Shown here: positions 32,524 through 40,883 of the stretch, piece after piece
Layout: each line of letters starts with the position of its first letter
How positions within the stretch are numbered: position 1 is the stretch's first letter
NCBI GenBank assembly: GCA_963705545.1
Contig: CAVPJX010000001.1
Location: 248,001 to 312,000 of the forward strand
Reading direction: 5' to 3'
Source: DATBLY01 sp963705545
Lineage (GTDB): Bacteria > Actinomycetota > UBA4738 > HRBIN12
DNA length: 64,000 nucleotides
The notes under the pieces: model-generated
The model's database searches: none
Told to the model about the DNA's origin: nothing
Seen by the model: the letters and a program-made list of their open reading frames with translations, nothing else
Translations under genes and position numbers: made by a program

Positions 32524-32726
32524 TCCCCGCCCTTCTGGACGTAGCTCTTCACGAACTCCTCGGCGTTCTCCTCCAGCACCGAGTCGATCTCGTCGAGGAT
32601 GTCGTCCATCTCTTCCTTGAGCTCGGCGGCCTTGGATGAGGCTGCGACCTGACCCGCGTCGGCGTCGGAGCCGCCGCCCCCGCCGCCCTTCCGCTGGGTG
32701 CGCTTCTGTTCCTGCTCCTGGGGCAT
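32520..32726 (-). CDS. pup: prokaryotic ubiquitin-like protein Pup
   Basis: A 68-residue modifier. A Gly-rich disordered half leads to the helix AELKEEMDDILDEIDSVLEEN that binds the ARC/Mpa coiled coil, and the chain ends FVKSYVQKGGE. The terminal residue is Glu, so no Dop deamidation is needed before ligation, unlike the GGQ of mycobacteria. ATG 32726 has GGAG upstream; an in-frame start 33 nt further out is less likely. It overlaps prcB. Confidence 0.97.
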   Translation of the reverse strand: MPQEQEQKRTQRKGGGGGGSDADAGQVAASSKAAELKEEMDDILDEIDSVLEENAEEFVKSYVQKGGE

Positions 32727-32780
32727 CGTGGATCTCCTCGCTGCGGGTGGCGTTCCCATCCTACCTTCGGCTCGAAAGAC

Positions 32781-34265
32781 CTAGGACTGAAGGAGGTCCA
32801 CGAGCGCCGCCGCGTCCACGGCTCGCTCGAGCAGCTCCTCGACGTGCGCCTTCGTCCCGCGCAGCGGCTCTCGCATCGGGATGCGCTGCAACGTATCCGT
32901 GCCCACGTCGACGATCAGCGAGTCCCAAGAGGCCGCGGCGATCGCGTCCGGGTACCGGGAGATGCACCGCCCGCGGAAGTACGCACGCGTGTCCTCGGGC
33001 GGCTCCATCACGGCGCGGTCGATCTCATCGTCGCGCACCAGTCGCTCGACCTTGCCTCCGGCGGCGAGACGGTTGTAGAGCCCTCGCTCCCTGCGCACGT
33101 CGTGGTACTGGAGGTCGATCGCCCGGATCCGGTGATCGTGCCAATCGAGGCCGTCCCGTTCGCGGTACGCCGCAAGGAGGCGGTACTTCGCGACCCAGTC
33201 CAGCTCCCGGTGCAGGGTCAGGGGCTCGGTCTCGAGCGCCGCCAAGACGACTTCCCACCGGTCGAGCACCTCGTGCTGCTCGGGCGTGTCGTCCTCGCGT
33301 TCCACGTACTTCTTCGCGTGCTCGAAGTACTCCCATTGCAGCTGAACCGCGGTGAGCGTGCGCCCGTCGGCGAGCCGGATCGCCTCGGCGCAGGTGAGGT
33401 CCCGCGAGACATCGTGGAGGGCCGCCACCGGGTTGTCGAGGCTCAGGTCGGGCAGGAACCGGTCCTCGATCATCTTGAGGACGAGCGCCGTCGTGCCCAC
33501 CTTCAGGAAGATCGCGACCTCGCACAGGTTCGCGTCGCCGACGATCACGTGGAGACGCCGATACTTCTCCGGATCGGCGTGCGGCTCGTCCCGCGTGTTG
33601 ATGATCGGGCGCTTCAGCGTGGTCTCGAGCCCGACCTCCGTCTCGAAGAAGTCGGCGCGCTGCGTCAGCTGGAAGAACCCGCGGCCGCGCTCGTCCCACT
33701 GCGCCTCACCACCGACCTTACCTGCCCCACAGAAGATCTGGCGCGACACGAAGAACGGCGTCAGATCGCGGACGATGTCGCCGAACGCCGTCGCGCGATC
33801 GACGAGGTAGTTCTCGTGCGTCCCGTAGGAGTTGCCCTTGCCGTCGCTGTTGTTCTTGTAGACCGTGAGGTGGGGACCGCCCGGCATCTCGCGCGTCACC
33901 TCGTCGATCGACCGCTCGAGGACCCGCTCCCCCGCCTTGTCGTGGATCACGAGCTCACGCGGGGTCAGGCATTCGGGGGTTGAGTACTCGGGGTGCGCGT
34001 GGTCGACGTAGTAGCGGGCGCCGTTCGGCAGGATCACGTTCGCCAGGCCGAGGTCCTCGTCGCTCCCCTCACGCGCCGGGACCGGCTCGAAGCCACGCGC
34101 GTCTCGAAGCGGCGACTCTTGCTCGTAATCCCAGCGGATCCGCCGCAGGGACCCCGCGTACGTTGAGATCAGGATCGAGGAGGACAGGACCGGGTTGAAG
34201 TCCGGAACGCCGACCGCGGCGATGCCGTACTCGGTCTCGGTCCCGAAGACCTTGGGGATGGCCAC
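32781..34265 (-). CDS. dop: Pup deamidase/depupylase Dop
   Basis: A 494-residue PafA relative. KVFGTETEYGIAAVG opens it, the catalytic Asp is D88 in RYYVDHAHPEYSTPE, and the extra Dop-loop region lies at about residues 36-75. NNSDGKGNSYGTHENYL and INTRDEPHADPEKYRRLH are shared with PafA. Because Pup here ends in GGE, Dop should act as a depupylase only. GTG 34265 is 6 nt after TAAGGT, a box that begins with the arc stop codon. Confidence 0.96.
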   Translation of the reverse strand: MAIPKVFGTETEYGIAAVGVPDFNPVLSSSILISTYAGSLRRIRWDYEQESPLRDARGFEPVPAREGSDEDLGLANVILPNGARYYVDHAHPEYSTPECLTPRELVIHDKAGERVLERSIDEVTREMPGGPHLTVYKNNSDGKGNSYGTHENYLVDRATAFGDIVRDLTPFFVSRQIFCGAGKVGGEAQWDERGRGFFQLTQRADFFETEVGLETTLKRPIINTRDEPHADPEKYRRLHVIVGDANLCEVAIFLKVGTTALVLKMIEDRFLPDLSLDNPVAALHDVSRDLTCAEAIRLADGRTLTAVQLQWEYFEHAKKYVEREDDTPEQHEVLDRWEVVLAALETEPLTLHRELDWVAKYRLLAAYRERDGLDWHDHRIRAIDLQYHDVRRERGLYNRLAAGGKVERLVRDDEIDRAVMEPPEDTRAYFRGRCISRYPDAIAAASWDSLIVDVGTDTLQRIPMREPLRGTKAHVEELLERAVDAAALVDLLQS

Positions 34266-34271
34266 GGGCCA

Positions 34272-34277
34272 ACCTTA
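34272..34277 (-). promoter_or_regulatory. -10-like box TAAGGT of dop
   Basis: The minus-strand TAAGGT starts with the TAA stop of arc and ends 6 nt before GTG 34265. The pattern fits the leaderless set, but the sequence is weak. Confidence 0.35.
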
Positions 34278-36014
34278 CAGGTACTGCCCCGCGTTCACCC
34301 GTTCGACCTGCCGACCGTCGCCATCGTCGCCGAGCAGCGTCCGGACGTAGACGATCCGCTCGCCCTTCTTGCCGGAGATCCGGGCCCAGTCGTCCGGGTT
34401 CGTGGTGTTCGGGAGGTCCTCGTTCTCCTTGAACTCGTCCCGGATCGCGAGCAGGAGGTCCTCGGACTTGATGCCCTTGTCCCCCATCGAGAGGAAGCGT
34501 TTGATCGCTTCCTTCTTCGCGCGCCGGACGATGTTCTCGATCATCGCGCCCGAGTTGAAGTCCTTGAAGTACAGGACCTCCTTGTCGCCGGAAGCGTAGG
34601 TGACCTCGAGGAACCGGTTCCGCTCGTTGGGCTCGTACATCTGCTCGACCGTCTTCTCGATCATCCGCGTCGTGGCGAGACCGGCGTCGCCGCTGTAGCG
34701 GTCGATCTCGTCGGGATGGATCGGGATCGATGGGTTCAGGTACTTCGACATGATGTCGGCGGCCTGGCCCTGGCTCGGGCGCTCGATCTTGATCTTCACG
34801 TCGAGCCGCCCCGGCCGCAGGATCGCCGGATCGATCAGGTCCTCGCGGTTCGAAGCTCCGATCACGATCACGTTCTTGAGGGTCTCGACCCCGTCGAGCT
34901 CCGAGAGGAGCTGCGGGACGATCGTCGACTCGACGTCGGACGAGATGCCGCTGCCACGGGTCCGGAAGATCGAATCCATCTCGTCGAAGAACACGATCAC
35001 CGGCAGGCCTTCCTCGCTCCGCTCCTTCGCGCGCTGGAAGATCTCGCGGATCTGGCGCTCGGTCTCGCCCACGTACTTGTTCAGTAGCTCCGGGCCTTTG
35101 ACGTTCAGGAAGTAGCTGCGCGCGTCCTCGCGGCCCGTGCGCTCGGCGACCTTCTCGGCGAGCGACTTGGCCACGGCCTTCGCGATGAGGGTCTTGCCGC
35201 ACCCCGGAGGGCCGTAGAGCAGTACGCCCTTCGGCGGCTCGAGCTGGTGCTCGTGGAAGAGCTCTGAGTACAGGAACGGGAGCTCGACGGCGTCGCGGAT
35301 CGCCTCGATCTGCCCCTCCAGCCCCCCGATGTCCTCGTAGCTGACGTCGGGGATCTCCTCGAGCACCAGCTGCTCGACCTCCTCCTTCGGCAACAGTTCG
35401 AGGGCGACGCCCGAGCGCGGGTCGAACAGGACGGGATCGCCGGCGCGGACCGTCTCACCCAGGAGCGAGCCGGCGAGCGTCGCCACGAACTCCTCGTCGC
35501 CGCGGCCGACCACGACGACGCGGTCATCGCCGAGGCGATCCTTCACCTTGACGACTTCGCCCTGCCGATCGGGGTCGAGGAGCTCTACGACGTTCAGGGA
35601 GTCGTTCAGGATCACCTGTGATCCGGGGCGCATCCGGTCCACGTCGAGGTCCGGGGCGGGCAGCACCCTCATCTTGCGTCCGCCCGTGAACACGTCGAGC
35701 GACCCGTCCTCGTTCACCGCGAGGAAGACGCCGAACGTGGCCGGCGGCTGGCTGAGCTTCTCGACCTCCTCGAGGAGCGCCTCGATCTTCTGGCGCTCGG
35801 CCCGCAGCGCGTCAGCGAGCTTCTGGTTCTGGCCCATCGCGCGGGCGAGCTGATCCCGCGTCTCGACGACCTTGTCCTCGAGGAGGGTCACCTGACGCGG
35901 CGCGTTGGACAGGCGCCGCCGCAGGAGCCCGACCTCCTCCTCCAGGAACGTCACCTGGGTCTGGAGCTCGTGCACCTGCTTCTCGTAGCGCTCGAGCTGC
36001 TCGTGGTCGGCCAT
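34275..36014 (-). CDS. arc: proteasome-associated AAA+ ATPase ARC/Mpa
   Basis: A 579-residue hexameric unfoldase. Residues 1-70 form the coiled coil that captures Pup (LQTQVTFLEEEVGLLRRRL). Two OB domains follow, then the AAA module with Walker A GPPGCGKT near residue 268 and Walker B VIVFFDEMDSIF. The chain ends AGQYL, the C-terminal tail that docks to the 20S core. ATG 36014 has GGGGAGGTGA upstream, so unlike most neighbours it is translated from a leader. The longer frame upstream crosses the promoter. Confidence 0.96.
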   Translation of the reverse strand: MADHEQLERYEKQVHELQTQVTFLEEEVGLLRRRLSNAPRQVTLLEDKVVETRDQLARAMGQNQKLADALRAERQKIEALLEEVEKLSQPPATFGVFLAVNEDGSLDVFTGGRKMRVLPAPDLDVDRMRPGSQVILNDSLNVVELLDPDRQGEVVKVKDRLGDDRVVVVGRGDEEFVATLAGSLLGETVRAGDPVLFDPRSGVALELLPKEEVEQLVLEEIPDVSYEDIGGLEGQIEAIRDAVELPFLYSELFHEHQLEPPKGVLLYGPPGCGKTLIAKAVAKSLAEKVAERTGREDARSYFLNVKGPELLNKYVGETERQIREIFQRAKERSEEGLPVIVFFDEMDSIFRTRGSGISSDVESTIVPQLLSELDGVETLKNVIVIGASNREDLIDPAILRPGRLDVKIKIERPSQGQAADIMSKYLNPSIPIHPDEIDRYSGDAGLATTRMIEKTVEQMYEPNERNRFLEVTYASGDKEVLYFKDFNSGAMIENIVRRAKKEAIKRFLSMGDKGIKSEDLLLAIRDEFKENEDLPNTTNPDDWARISGKKGERIVYVRTLLGDDGDGRQVERVNAGQYL

Positions 36015-36044
36015 CGGGTCACCTCCCCGGTCGCGCGAGGGGTC

Positions 36045-36050
36045 AGTATA
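36045..36050 (-). promoter_or_regulatory. -10 box TATACT of arc
   Basis: The minus-strand TATACT lies 30 nt before the arc ATG, leaving room for the Shine-Dalgarno sequence. No clear -35 is seen. Confidence 0.5.
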
Positions 36051-36065
36051 TGGGCGGCTCCACCC

Positions 36066-36083
36066 CCGACCTCGGAAGGTCGG
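36066..36083. promoter_or_regulatory. palindrome CCGACCT-N4-AGGTCGG between arc and trmI
   Basis: A perfect 7-bp inverted repeat just upstream of the arc -10 box, in the -35 region. It is either an operator for arc or the terminator stem of trmI. The 165-bp gap 36015-36179 holds nothing else I recognise. Confidence 0.45.
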
Positions 36084-36179
36084 CGAAGAGCTTCTTCCTA
36101 AGTCATACGGCAGTTCTGGCCGTCGCGATGATGCCCGTTTCAAGGTATCCATCGGCACCGACGCGCCGGGTGATGAGTC

Positions 36180-36968
36180 TCAGTCTTGGGGACCCGTCTT
36201 GCGCGCGACCGTCAGGAAGCCGGTGTGCCCGACCATCCGATGATCGGGCCGGACGCTCCGCTCGGTGACGTGCCAGCCTCGCCGAAGGGTCTCGAACGTC
36301 TCCACGTGATGGAAACCGCGCCCCGGGAGCGTCACGACGAGCTCCTGGACCTGCCCGGTGGTCGGCAGGTAGGCGCACACGATCCCTCCAGGTTCGAGGA
36401 CGGCGCCGAGGGCCTCGAGCGCCCCCCACGGCTCCGGGAGGTCGAGGACGGCCCGGTCGAACCGCTCCCCATGCTCACCGACCCCGCGGACGTCGCCCTC
36501 GCGGAGCTCGAGCCACGCTGGGAGCTTCCCGAAGAACCCCTCCAGGTTGGACCGTGCCTGCTCGAGATGCTCATCGCGCAGCTCGTAGGACACGATCCGA
36601 CCCTCGGGTCCCGCGGCCCGGCACAACGCGATCGTGAGCGCACCTGAGCCGGTGCCGGCCTCGAGGACCCGTGCGCCCGGGAAGACGTCGGCGAAGACCA
36701 GGATCGAGCCCAGGTCCTTCGGGTAGATCACCTGAGCGCCGCGCGGCATCTTCAAGATCCACTCAGCGAGGCCCGGCCGGAACGCGACGAGCACCATCCC
36801 TCGGGCCGTCTGGACGCGGGTGCCCTCTGGGGCGCCGATGAGCTCGTCGTGCGCGAGGGTCCCCGAATGGGTGTGGTACGTACCGCCGCGCTCCAGTCGG
36901 AACAGGTACGTCCGGTCCCGTTGGTCGATCAGCAGGACGCGCTCCCCCGGCTCGAACGGCACGCTCAT
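36180..36968 (-). CDS. trmI: tRNA (adenine-58-N1)-methyltransferase TrmI
   Basis: A 262-residue SAM-dependent enzyme making m1A58 in the tRNA T-loop. The N-terminal beta domain (FEPGERVLLIDQRDRTYLFRL) and HSGTLAHDELIG lead to IYPKDLGSILVFAD and the SAM loop VLEAGTGSGALTIAL. VLDLPEPWGALEAL is the catalytic region. Its ATG overlaps the ttuA stop (ATGA). Rv2118c sits near mpa in M. tuberculosis too. Confidence 0.95.
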   Translation of the reverse strand: MSVPFEPGERVLLIDQRDRTYLFRLERGGTYHTHSGTLAHDELIGAPEGTRVQTARGMVLVAFRPGLAEWILKMPRGAQVIYPKDLGSILVFADVFPGARVLEAGTGSGALTIALCRAAGPEGRIVSYELRDEHLEQARSNLEGFFGKLPAWLELREGDVRGVGEHGERFDRAVLDLPEPWGALEALGAVLEPGGIVCAYLPTTGQVQELVVTLPGRGFHHVETFETLRRGWHVTERSVRPDHRMVGHTGFLTVARKTGPQD

Positions 36969-37984
36969 GCGGTGCCGCCGTACAGCTCCGCGGGCAGCAC
37001 CTCGTCCGAGAGCTCGGCCGCCACCTGCCGGTCGCGCTCCGACGGATCGGCGGCGGGATGGTCGGTCGAGCCGCCCGAGGGTGCGAGGCGCTCGCCGAGG
37101 ATCTGCGCACGCGCCCGGCAGAAGGCGCAGAACCGGCCGGTGGTCGGCTGCCCGCATCGTTCGCACGGCGCGAGCTCCGCCGCGTCTTCGCTCCGGAACA
37201 GCGGGAGTCCCCGTTCCAGGTAGCCGAGGAAGAACTGGGTCTTCGTCCCCGGCGACGCCGACTCGATCGCGTTCATCGCATCCTTGTATCGGAGCTGGGT
37301 GTTGCCGGCGACCAGCGGGCACTCCTCGACCACGTAGTCGATCCCTCGAAGGAACGCGTACGCCGCCGTCTCGAGCTCCGAGAGCCGGTGAAGCGGCTTG
37401 ACCTTCTTCACCATGCCGGCCTTCGCGGGAAGGGCCGGCGACTGGCGAGCGATGTAGCCGGTCTGCCATCGCAGCGTGTTGCCGAGCAGCGTCGCCGCCT
37501 CGTCGTCGAGGTTGTGGCCGGTGGCGATCACGTCGAACCCTCCGTCGAGGGCTGCCCGGTTGAACACGTAGCGCTTGGAGAGGCCGCAGACCGCGCAGGT
37601 GGATCGGGGACCCTTGCGACCGGCCGTGGGGACGTCATAGCCGTACGCCTCGCGCAGGTCGACCTCGATCAGCTCGCTCTCGCGCTGGCGCGCGAAGGCC
37701 CGGGCCACGGCGCCGGAACGGTCCGAGTAATCGCCGATCCCGAGCCCCAGGTAGAGACCCGAAACGCGGTAGCCCTCGAGCAGCAGCACGTCCCAAAGGG
37801 CGAGAGAATCCTTCCCACCCGAGACGGCGACCAGGATCCGGTCATCGGGGGTGAACATCTCGTAGCGCTGGACCGCCCGCCGGAACTGCTCACGGAACAC
37901 CAGCGGGAAGCAATCCTTGCAGAAGGCCGCGTTGTGACGGCGGATCTCGATCGCCGCGCGACGCCGGCAGCGCCGGCACCTCAT
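36965..37984 (-). CDS. ttuA: tRNA 2-thiolation enzyme, TtuA/TtcA family
   Basis: A 339-residue PP-loop thiolase. N-terminal zinc finger C3/C6/C22/C25, PP-loop S55-GGKDS60, cluster cysteines C130 and C133 in TCAVCGLSKR plus C222 in EECPLV, and a second zinc finger near residue 280 (CERCGQP, CAFC). The three cluster cysteines have the same numbers I recall for Thermus TtuA, which makes s2T at position 54. It overlaps trmI and ttuB by ATGA. A TtcA (s2C32) role is less likely, given the sulfur-carrier partner and both zinc fingers. Confidence 0.88.
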   Translation of the reverse strand: MRCRRCRRRAAIEIRRHNAAFCKDCFPLVFREQFRRAVQRYEMFTPDDRILVAVSGGKDSLALWDVLLLEGYRVSGLYLGLGIGDYSDRSGAVARAFARQRESELIEVDLREAYGYDVPTAGRKGPRSTCAVCGLSKRYVFNRAALDGGFDVIATGHNLDDEAATLLGNTLRWQTGYIARQSPALPAKAGMVKKVKPLHRLSELETAAYAFLRGIDYVVEECPLVAGNTQLRYKDAMNAIESASPGTKTQFFLGYLERGLPLFRSEDAAELAPCERCGQPTTGRFCAFCRARAQILGERLAPSGGSTDHPAADPSERDRQVAAELSDEVLPAELYGGTA

Positions 37985-38205
37985 CGGGCGTCGGTCCCGT
38001 GCTCAGCGGAGGCCCCGCCGGAGATCACGGGCCGAACCTCGACCTCGTCGTCCTCGGACAAGACGACCTCGCGCGTAACGAGCTCGCCCGATCGGATCAC
38101 GAGGACGGTGTCGGGATCGACGTCCAGCTCACCGAGCATGTCGCGAACGGTCCGGCCGCCCGCGACCTCGACCGCTCGATCGGGATTGCGCAGCCTCACC
38201 CTCAT
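37981..38205 (-). CDS. ttuB: ubiquitin-like sulfur carrier (TtuB/MoaD/ThiS type) with C-terminal tail
   Basis: A 74-residue beta-grasp protein: MRVRLRNPDRAVEVAG, the helix TVRDMLGELDVDP, the TVLVIRSGELVT strand pair and DEVEVRPVISGG. Sulfur carriers end in Gly-Gly, but here ten residues (ASAEHGTDAR) follow. They would have to be removed, or translation ended early, before activation. ATG 38205 is 7 nt after TAGCCT. The stop overlaps the ttuA ATG (ATGA), so it is the probable sulfur donor of TtuA. Confidence 0.85.
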   Translation of the reverse strand: MRVRLRNPDRAVEVAGGRTVRDMLGELDVDPDTVLVIRSGELVTREVVLSEDDEVEVRPVISGGASAEHGTDAR

Positions 38206-38212
38206 CGAGGCA

Positions 38213-38218
38213 AGGCTA
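38213..38218 (-). promoter_or_regulatory. -10 box TAGCCT of the ttuB-ttuA-trmI operon
   Basis: The minus-strand TAGCCT box ends 7 nt before ATG 38205, a leaderless-type spacing. Confidence 0.5.
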
Positions 38219-38284
38219 GCGCACGGCGTCCGGCGGGACCGGTCCCCGGGTCCGGCCCGCGGCCGATCCCGCCGGAGGCCGGAG

Positions 38285-39400
38285 CTAGGGCAGGTCGACC
38301 GGTAGCGGACGGCTCCCGAGGGTCACCTCGAGCGAGCGCTCGGTCCCATCGGTCCCGACCACCTCGACCGTGACCCGGTCGCCGGGCGACAGGTCGGAGA
38401 GCACGGTGCCGAGATCCTCACTCGAGGCGACCTCCTGACCGTCCACCGCGACGATCACGTCGCCCTCCCGGATCCCCGAGCTCGCCGCCGGCCCGTCGGC
38501 CGTCGTGGCCACGACGTACGCGCCGCTGTCCACCGACAGGTTCAGCTGGAACGCGAGATCGCTCGTCACCGGCTGCGTGGTCACCCCGAGGTAGGCGGAG
38601 GGCGCGAGGGGGTCGGCTTCGGCCTGGTCGATCGTGTCCTTCGCGGAGTCGATCGCGATCGCGAAGCCGATGTTCTCCGCGGCGTCGTCGCCGGCGGAGT
38701 TGATCCCGACCACCCGGCCCGCCATGTCGACGAGCGGCCCCCCCGAGTTGCCGTGGTTGATCGCAGCGTCCGTCTGGATCACGTCGGTGTAGGTGCGGGT
38801 CTGGTCGGGTCCGCAGGTCTCCGGGGCGCACCCGGGATCCTGGGCCGTGATCGTGCGGTCGAGTGCGGAGACGATCCCCGTCGTCACGGTGGGCCCACCC
38901 TCGAGGGCGAGGGCGTACCCGAGCGCGATCACGCGCTGTCCGAGCCGAAGGTCGCTCGAATCCCCGAGCGGAACCGTGGGCAGATCCTTCGCGTCGACCT
39001 TCAGGACCGCGAGGTCGTGTTCGCAGTCGCCGCCGATCACGCGCGCGTCGAAGCGCTCGGGTTCCGCCTCGGACGTGGACACCGTGACCTTCGTGCCGCC
39101 CTCGACGACATGGCAGTTGGTCACGATCACCCCGTCGGACCGGACGATGAAGCCCGTTCCGACGCCCTGCCCCTGGCTCGTGCCCTGCGAGATATCGGTC
39201 GTGACGTTCACGACGGCCGGCAGCACCCGGGCGACCACGTCGGCAACGGGCTCGGTATCGGACACGACGGGCGCCGTCGAGACCTGCGGCTCGGCCACGG
39301 GCGACGGGGCGCTCGTCACACCTTCCTTGGAGCCCACCGACAGGCTGCATGCGGTCGCGACGACCGCCAGCACCGCGGCGGGAACGATCGTCCTGCGCAT
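38285..39400 (-). CDS. HtrA/DegP-like serine protease with PDZ domain
   Basis: A 371-residue exported protease. The N-terminus ends VVATACSLS, a weak lipobox. The trypsin-like domain has His in TNCHVVEGG, Asp in CEHDLAVLKVD and Ser in INHGNSGGPLVD. A disulfide-like loop (PGCAPETCG) is inserted. One PDZ domain (SDLAFQLNLSVDSGAYV, GIREGDVIVAVDGQEV) closes the protein. It degrades or refolds damaged envelope proteins. ATG 39400 has GGAGG 7 nt upstream, better than the in-frame start 30 nt earlier. A direct repeat lies upstream. Confidence 0.92.
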   Translation of the reverse strand: MRRTIVPAAVLAVVATACSLSVGSKEGVTSAPSPVAEPQVSTAPVVSDTEPVADVVARVLPAVVNVTTDISQGTSQGQGVGTGFIVRSDGVIVTNCHVVEGGTKVTVSTSEAEPERFDARVIGGDCEHDLAVLKVDAKDLPTVPLGDSSDLRLGQRVIALGYALALEGGPTVTTGIVSALDRTITAQDPGCAPETCGPDQTRTYTDVIQTDAAINHGNSGGPLVDMAGRVVGINSAGDDAAENIGFAIAIDSAKDTIDQAEADPLAPSAYLGVTTQPVTSDLAFQLNLSVDSGAYVVATTADGPAASSGIREGDVIVAVDGQEVASSEDLGTVLSDLSPGDRVTVEVVGTDGTERSLEVTLGSRPLPVDLP

Positions 39401-39475
39401 ACGGGTACCTCCGATCCGGATCCTCTTCACACCCGGGATCCGTCACGGCGAGGGCCGGGGTTCGCCGGGCGGCGC

Positions 39476-39495
39476 GACTCTCAGTTGACTCTCAG
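39476..39495. promoter_or_regulatory. tandem repeat GACTCTCAG-TT-GACTCTCAG upstream of htrA
   Basis: Two identical 9-mers with an 11-bp period lie 76-95 nt upstream of the htrA start. This spacing is typical of OmpR/PhoB-type response-regulator sites. The CTCAG core resembles the MprA box of mycobacterial pepD (an htrA gene). Confidence 0.5.
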
Positions 39496-39509
39496 GGACG
39501 CGCCGTCCC
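39495..39509 (-). terminator. hairpin GGGACG-CGC-CGTCCC after the first demethylase-like gene
   Basis: A 6-bp stem 27 nt after the stop codon of the minus-strand gene ending at 39536. There is no T-tract. Confidence 0.35.
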
Positions 39510-39535
39510 GCTGCTTACCCAGGCTACCGCGTGGA

Positions 39536-40714
39536 TCAGCGGAGGCTGCCCGCCGGCTTCTCCTTGCGTGGGTCCACGAATGGGATCGCAGCGGTCACGC
39601 CGGTCAGGTGCACGCCGTCCTCCGTCTCCACGTCGAGGTCGTTCCCCGGATCCGCGAGCTCGATCGGGACCCAGACGTACCCGATGTTCTTCTCGAGGCC
39701 CGGCGACCACACGGCGTCGGTGAGGTGCCCAACCTTGGCGCCGTCCTTGTAGGCGAACCAGTACTCGGACATCTCCGCCCGCAGCTCGCTGCCGGCGAGC
39801 TCGATCCCGACCAGCTTCCGGTCCACCCCGGTCGCCTTCAGGGACTCGAGGGCGGCCTTGCCGATGTAGTCCTGCGGCTGGTCCTCGACCAGGCGCTCGA
39901 GCCCCATCACGTGTAGCGGCGTGTCCGTCAGCCGGATGTCGGAGCCGTAGTTGAAGATCCCGGCCTCGATCCGCCGGGCCTCGCACGGCGCGATCGGCCG
40001 GATGTCGAACTCCTCGCCCGCGTCGGCCACCGCGTTCCAGAGGTCGTTGCCCCGACCGCCGTCGAGCAGGTTGATCTCGAACCCGGGGATCGCGGTCCAG
40101 CCCGTGCGGCTGATCAGGACCGGGATGTCCCCGACCTCGAACCGCTCGCACCAGTAGTACTTGATGTCGTAGATCGAGGGTCCGATCAGCTTCTCGAGGG
40201 TCTTCCCGGCGAGCGGTCCCTGGACCTGCATCGGGTGCACGTCGGGCAGGCTCACCTGGGCGTCGAGCCCAGCCTGAGCGGCCACCCCGAGCGCGTACAG
40301 CCCGGCGTCGGAGTCCGCGAGCTGCATCCACCAGCGGCCCTCGTCGACGTGCAGGAGGACCGGATCGTTCACGATGCCACCGTCCGGCGCCGTCACCAGC
40401 ATGTACTTGCCCTGCTTCACGGCGCACTTGGTCAGGTCGCGGCAGGTGATCAAGTCGATCAGGCGGTCGGCGTCAGGGCCGCTGACCTCGACGGTCCGCT
40501 CGACCCCGACGTCCCACATCGTCACGCCCTCGTTCAGGACCTGGTATTCGACCTCGGGATCGTCGTAGTAGCCCGGCAGGTACATGTGGTTGTAGATGTC
40601 GTAGGCGGTGCACCCCGCCCGCCGGGTCGCCTCGAAGAACGGCGACTTCCGGTACCAGGGGCCGAAGTAGAGGGTCGCGCTCTTGTCGAGCATCTCCTTG
40701 CGCTCGTTGACCAT
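39536..40714 (-). CDS. GcvT/DmdA-like THF-dependent demethylase (copy 1)
   Basis: A 392-residue aminomethyltransferase-fold protein. AYDIYNHMYLPGYY, MWDVGVERTVEVSGPDA, DLITCRDLTKCAVKQGKY and GGIVNDPVLL match DMSP demethylase DmdA more closely than glycine-cleavage GcvT, as far as I recall. It would move a methyl group from an S-, N- or O-methyl substrate to tetrahydrofolate. Substrate unknown. AGGAG is 5 nt before ATG 40714. A palindromic operator lies 41-60 nt upstream. A paralogue follows at 40884-42041. Confidence 0.82.
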   Translation of the reverse strand: MVNERKEMLDKSATLYFGPWYRKSPFFEATRRAGCTAYDIYNHMYLPGYYDDPEVEYQVLNEGVTMWDVGVERTVEVSGPDADRLIDLITCRDLTKCAVKQGKYMLVTAPDGGIVNDPVLLHVDEGRWWMQLADSDAGLYALGVAAQAGLDAQVSLPDVHPMQVQGPLAGKTLEKLIGPSIYDIKYYWCERFEVGDIPVLISRTGWTAIPGFEINLLDGGRGNDLWNAVADAGEEFDIRPIAPCEARRIEAGIFNYGSDIRLTDTPLHVMGLERLVEDQPQDYIGKAALESLKATGVDRKLVGIELAGSELRAEMSEYWFAYKDGAKVGHLTDAVWSPGLEKNIGYVWVPIELADPGNDLDVETEDGVHLTGVTAAIPFVDPRKEKPAGSLR

Positions 40715-40754
40715 CGGATCTCCTCGCTCGGATCGCCCGGGTGCCTCCCGGGAG

Positions 40755-40774
40755 GGTTGAATGATGATTCAAAC
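40755..40774. promoter_or_regulatory. operator-like palindrome TTGAAT-N4-ATTCAA
   Basis: A 20-bp site (40755-40774) with half-site GTTTGAAT on the minus strand. The same half-site type, GTTTGAAC, occurs at 43495-43514 before the Rieske gene. Site length and symmetry suggest a TetR-family repressor. The rest of the gap 40715-40883 holds nothing I recognise. Confidence 0.6.
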
Positions 40775-40883
40775 ACACGCCGGGCGGCAACAGCGCGGGC
40801 GCCACCGCTCGGCGGCCTCTGGATGCGCGACGGGGAGAGGCGCGAACGCCTCCCCGGGGCGCGGGTCCGGTTTCGGTCGGCGC

